In this document: one piece after another, positions 63,492 through 64,000 of the stretch
How positions within the stretch are numbered: position 1 is the stretch's first letter
Layout: every line of letters begins with the position of its first letter
DNA from: UBA6170 sp942491385
GTDB lineage: Bacteria > Chloroflexota > Anaerolineae > Anaerolineales > Anaerolineaceae
DNA: 64,000 nucleotides
Direction: 5' to 3'
NCBI GenBank assembly: GCA_942491385.1
Contig: CALOAF010000007.1
Coordinates: forward strand, 1-64,000
Position numbers and translations under genes: made by a program
The notes under the pieces: model-generated
The model's database searches: none
Told to the model about the DNA's origin: nothing
The model's input: only the letters and a program-made list of their open reading frames with translations

Positions 63492-64000
63492 GTGATCGTC
63501 TATCTTTTTACAGGTCTTATCATAGTAGCAATTATTGGAATCCTTTGGGTTTCAATTCGACTTATTTTTGGACTTAAACAGCAGGATACCGTCCAATCTA
63601 TCTCAGAGATTGAGGATTTTTTGGAATATCCTCATCCGGTTCTGCTGGTCGAAAAAGGTGGCAAGGTCAAATATCATAATGTAGAGGTAACCAAATTACT
63701 GGGTTTAAAAGCAGGACAAGAATTTGATATAAACCTCCTGGCTAAAAAATCAAAAAACAACGAAATTTTTAAGATATTTACCAAGCCTGGCAGATACAAT
63801 GTTGAATTTAATCACGAAAATTATGACACTTATAGTTACTCAACATCTACTGGAATGTTGGTAACTTTCCATAAAATTCAATCTATTGGAGACCCTCTCC
63901 CAACAGAAAATGCCATAGTCCCTACTTCACTGAACATCATAGAAAAAATTTCTTCCAATGAGGATCTGGAACAAATCATTCAACTGGTGTTGATAGAAAT
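63492..64000 (+). CDS. Membrane-bound sensor protein, partial (runs off the end)
   Basis: No ATG precedes the frame, so GTG at 63492 is the likely start, 16 bases after the response regulator stop. A single N-terminal membrane helix (VYLFTGLIIVAIIGILWVSI) is followed by a PAS-like segment (VQSISEIEDFLEYPHPVLLV, VKYHNVEVTKLLGLKAG). The window ends at IIQLVLIE before any kinase or cyclase domain. Being next to a response regulator, a histidine kinase is the best guess; a diguanylate cyclase or GAF-type sensor remains possible. Confidence 0.55.
   Translation, partial: MIVYLFTGLIIVAIIGILWVSIRLIFGLKQQDTVQSISEIEDFLEYPHPVLLVEKGGKVKYHNVEVTKLLGLKAGQEFDINLLAKKSKNNEIFKIFTKPGRYNVEFNHENYDTYSYSTSTGMLVTFHKIQSIGDPLPTENAIVPTSLNIIEKISSNEDLEQIIQLVLIE

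Overview
The window joins two stretches of DNA that look as if they come from different organisms, meeting at about 11,138-11,153. Bases 1 to about 11,140 are GC-rich and carry a leftward array of large secreted repeat proteins (DUF11, DUF7507-like, GEVED and SdrD-B-like domains), then a repeat-rich stretch with a DUF1640-type coiled-coil gene and a DUF29 gene. This combination is typical of Gammaproteobacteria such as purple sulfur bacteria and relatives. Reading frames here are broken many times by one-base shifts. Bases from about 11,140 to 64,000 are AT-rich with mostly intact genes. They look like an Anaerolineae (Chloroflexota) genome: an XPB/helicase-associated-like protein, a DUF4388 protein next to a small GTPase, V4R-like and beta-helix proteins, and a small Cys-containing protein. 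Two genes are cut off at the junction: DUF29 from the left and a glycoside hydrolase from the right. An assembly chimera is the most likely explanation, and recombination the alternative.

Layout of the AT-rich part. 11.1-12.4 kb: truncated secreted glycoside hydrolase (minus). 12.57-13.16 kb: a decayed membrane-protein gene. 13.2-19.2 kb: a first polysaccharide block with three GT4 glycosyltransferases, a Wzx-type flippase and a polysaccharide pyruvyl transferase split by a -1 frameshift at an A AAA AAA heptamer. 19.2-24.2 kb: TylF-like methyltransferase, lipoprotein, secreted repeat protein, polyprenol-type GT2 and an exported acidic protein, with clear terminators. 24.3-25.9 kb: a complete DDE insertion sequence with terminal inverted repeats and a 17-bp target duplication, ending one base before the -35 box of the next promoter.

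25.9-53.5 kb is one co-directional run of 23 genes, most of them touching or overlapping. It starts with a winged-helix regulator and GDP-fucose-synthase-like enzyme, then a Wzm/Wzt ABC exporter whose ATPase has a C-terminal glycan-recognition domain. It also holds two nonulosonic-acid (sialic-acid-like) gene sets. Set 1 is PseB, an RmlD-like reductase, NeuB with a SAF domain, a GT4 and an SpsF-like cytidylyltransferase. Set 2 is a Gfo/Idh oxidoreductase, an SDR, a fused cytidylyltransferase-HAD phosphatase and a short NeuB. A further stand-alone cytidylyltransferase, a 2-hydroxyacid dehydrogenase and another SDR follow. About eleven glycosyltransferases, including three large soluble KpsC/CDP-glycerol-transferase-like proteins, fill the rest. 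The run probably makes and exports a surface glycan carrying one or two unusual nonulosonic acids.

53.5-64 kb holds a PQQ-type sugar dehydrogenase lipoprotein, a small Cys protein, a Kbl-type aminotransferase-fold enzyme, the helicase-associated-like protein, then an apparent signalling cluster: DUF4388, small GTPase, alpha/beta hydrolase, V4R-like protein, beta-helix protein, response regulator with a degenerate GGDEF motif, and a sensor protein running off the end. I saw no rRNA, tRNA or CRISPR array.
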